From: JBBQUN01 sp963698395
GTDB taxonomy: Bacteria; Actinomycetota; Acidimicrobiia; Acidimicrobiales; SZUA-35
DNA: 64,000 bases
Assembly (NCBI GenBank): GCA_963698395.1
Contig: CAVOQQ010000008.1
Coordinates: 930,001-994,000 of the forward strand
Direction: 5' to 3'
The translations under genes and the position numbers were made by a program. Positions 63,530 to 64,000 of the stretch are shown here, piece by piece (positions within the stretch are counted from its first letter, which is position 1; every line of letters starts with the position of its first letter). The notes beneath the pieces are model-generated. The model made no database searches. It was not told the DNA's origin and saw only the letters and a program-made list of their open reading frames with translations.

Positions 63530-64000
63530 CAGGCGATCGCCTCGTGCCGGGGGTGATCCCGTTCCGAGTCGTCGAGCGTGGCGGCCAGGTTGGAGCGGGC
63601 CCGACTGAGACGGGAGCGTACGGTGCCGACGGGAACGTCGAGGATCGCTGCGGCCGACTCGTAGTCGTAGCCGAGGACTCCACACAGCGTGAGGACTTCT
63701 CGCTGAGCGATGGGCAGCGCGTGGAGGGCGTCGTCGAGGTCGACCACGTCTTCGTGTTGCCCGATGGTCGGTCGGTCGTTGTCGAGCTGATCGAAGCGCT
63801 CGGTGCTCCGGCTGGTTGCCTGGTCGATGACGGCGTTGCGGCAGATACGCAGCAGCCACCCTTCGTAGGAGCCTTCACCCCGGAAGGAATCCTGGTACTT
63901 CCAGGCCCGCAGGAAGGTCTCCTGCACGGCGTCCTCCACGAGCCAGGTGTCGCTCGACAATGCTCGAGCGTAGGCGGTCACCGCAGCGACATGCTCTCGC
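63529..64000 (-). CDS. ECF sigma factor, C-terminal part (5' end outside window)
   Basis: The frame is open to the window edge (R-E-H-V-A-A-V-T-A-Y-A-R-A-L). Region 2 is LVEDAVQETFLRAWKYQDSF with RGEGSYEGWLLRICRNAVID. Region 4 is ALPIAQREVLTLCGVLGYDY with ILDVPVGTVRSRLSRARSNL. A typical group-4 sigma factor. With the membrane protein that follows it could control a membrane or metal stress response; the nearby copper operon is a candidate target, but no promoter motif was matched. Confidence 0.9.
   Translation of the reverse strand, partial: REHVAAVTAYARALSSDTWLVEDAVQETFLRAWKYQDSFRGEGSYEGWLLRICRNAVIDQATSRSTERFDQLDNDRPTIGQHEDVVDLDDALHALPIAQREVLTLCGVLGYDYESAAAILDVPVGTVRSRLSRARSNLAATLDDSERDHPRHEAIA

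Overview
The window is high-GC bacterial chromosome, densely packed with genes. Gene content suggests Actinomycetota, and most likely a class Acidimicrobiia (Ilumatobacter-like) organism. The signs are several luciferase-like/F420-type oxidoreductases, an LprG-like lipoprotein beside a P55-like exporter, a Thr/Pro-rich LPxTG surface protein, GTG/TTG starts, and many TAnnnT -10 boxes 6-8 nt before a start codon (leaderless mRNAs). The taxonomy is inference; there is no rRNA, tRNA, CRISPR array, prophage or insertion sequence in the window, and no gene-free stretch longer than about 250 bp.

Layout. 0-6 kb: end of an alkyl-sulfatase gene, a feoA-feoB-feoC-like ferrous iron operon, a frameshifted SulP transporter and an Ldh_2-type dehydrogenase. 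6-13 kb: an MBL-fold hydrolase coupled to a SirB1-like protein, an SDR, a nitroreductase, an LPxTG surface protein, a RIO kinase and a decayed phytanoyl-CoA dioxygenase locus. 13-22 kb: two MFS exporters, a proline racemase-family enzyme with a DMT permease, dihydroorotase, a second (intact) PhyH protein and a SulP-STAS permease. 22-26 kb: a VOC protein and a three-gene membrane module (SPFH protein, double zinc-ribbon membrane protein, small membrane protein) resembling part of Bacillus YdjFGHI. 26-40 kb: galactokinase, a PEP mutase/isocitrate lyase-family enzyme, two acyl-CoA synthetases, TetR and MarR regulators, two luciferase-like oxidoreductases, a HelD-like helicase, a PPOX protein, an SMP-30 lactonase and a cytochrome P450. 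This looks like a lipid/xenobiotic catabolism neighbourhood. 40-50 kb: HU with a clear terminator, cupin, ECF42 sigma with its DGPF partner, LspA, an M15 peptidase, ModA, a RimK-TrkA_C fusion and a lipoprotein glucose/sorbosone dehydrogenase-like propeller. 50-60 kb: P55-like MFS, LprG-like lipoprotein, a Bcr-type MFS, pirin, HrpA and a CaiB-type CoA transferase. 60-64 kb: a copper/cytochrome oxidase maturation operon (PCuAC lipoprotein, cytochrome c, SCO, cupredoxin, membrane protein) convergent with an ECF sigma factor and membrane partner.

Two features run across the window. First, at least eight otherwise well-conserved genes are broken by single-base indels, nearly always consistent with one extra base; this fits single-molecule read error better than biology. 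One locus (11.8-13.1 kb) is much worse than the rest and could be a real pseudogene. Second, short tandem arrays recur with periods that are multiples of three (15, 24 or 9 bp), inside secreted or proline-rich proteins and at gene ends. In one case the stop codon of the helicase lies inside such an array.
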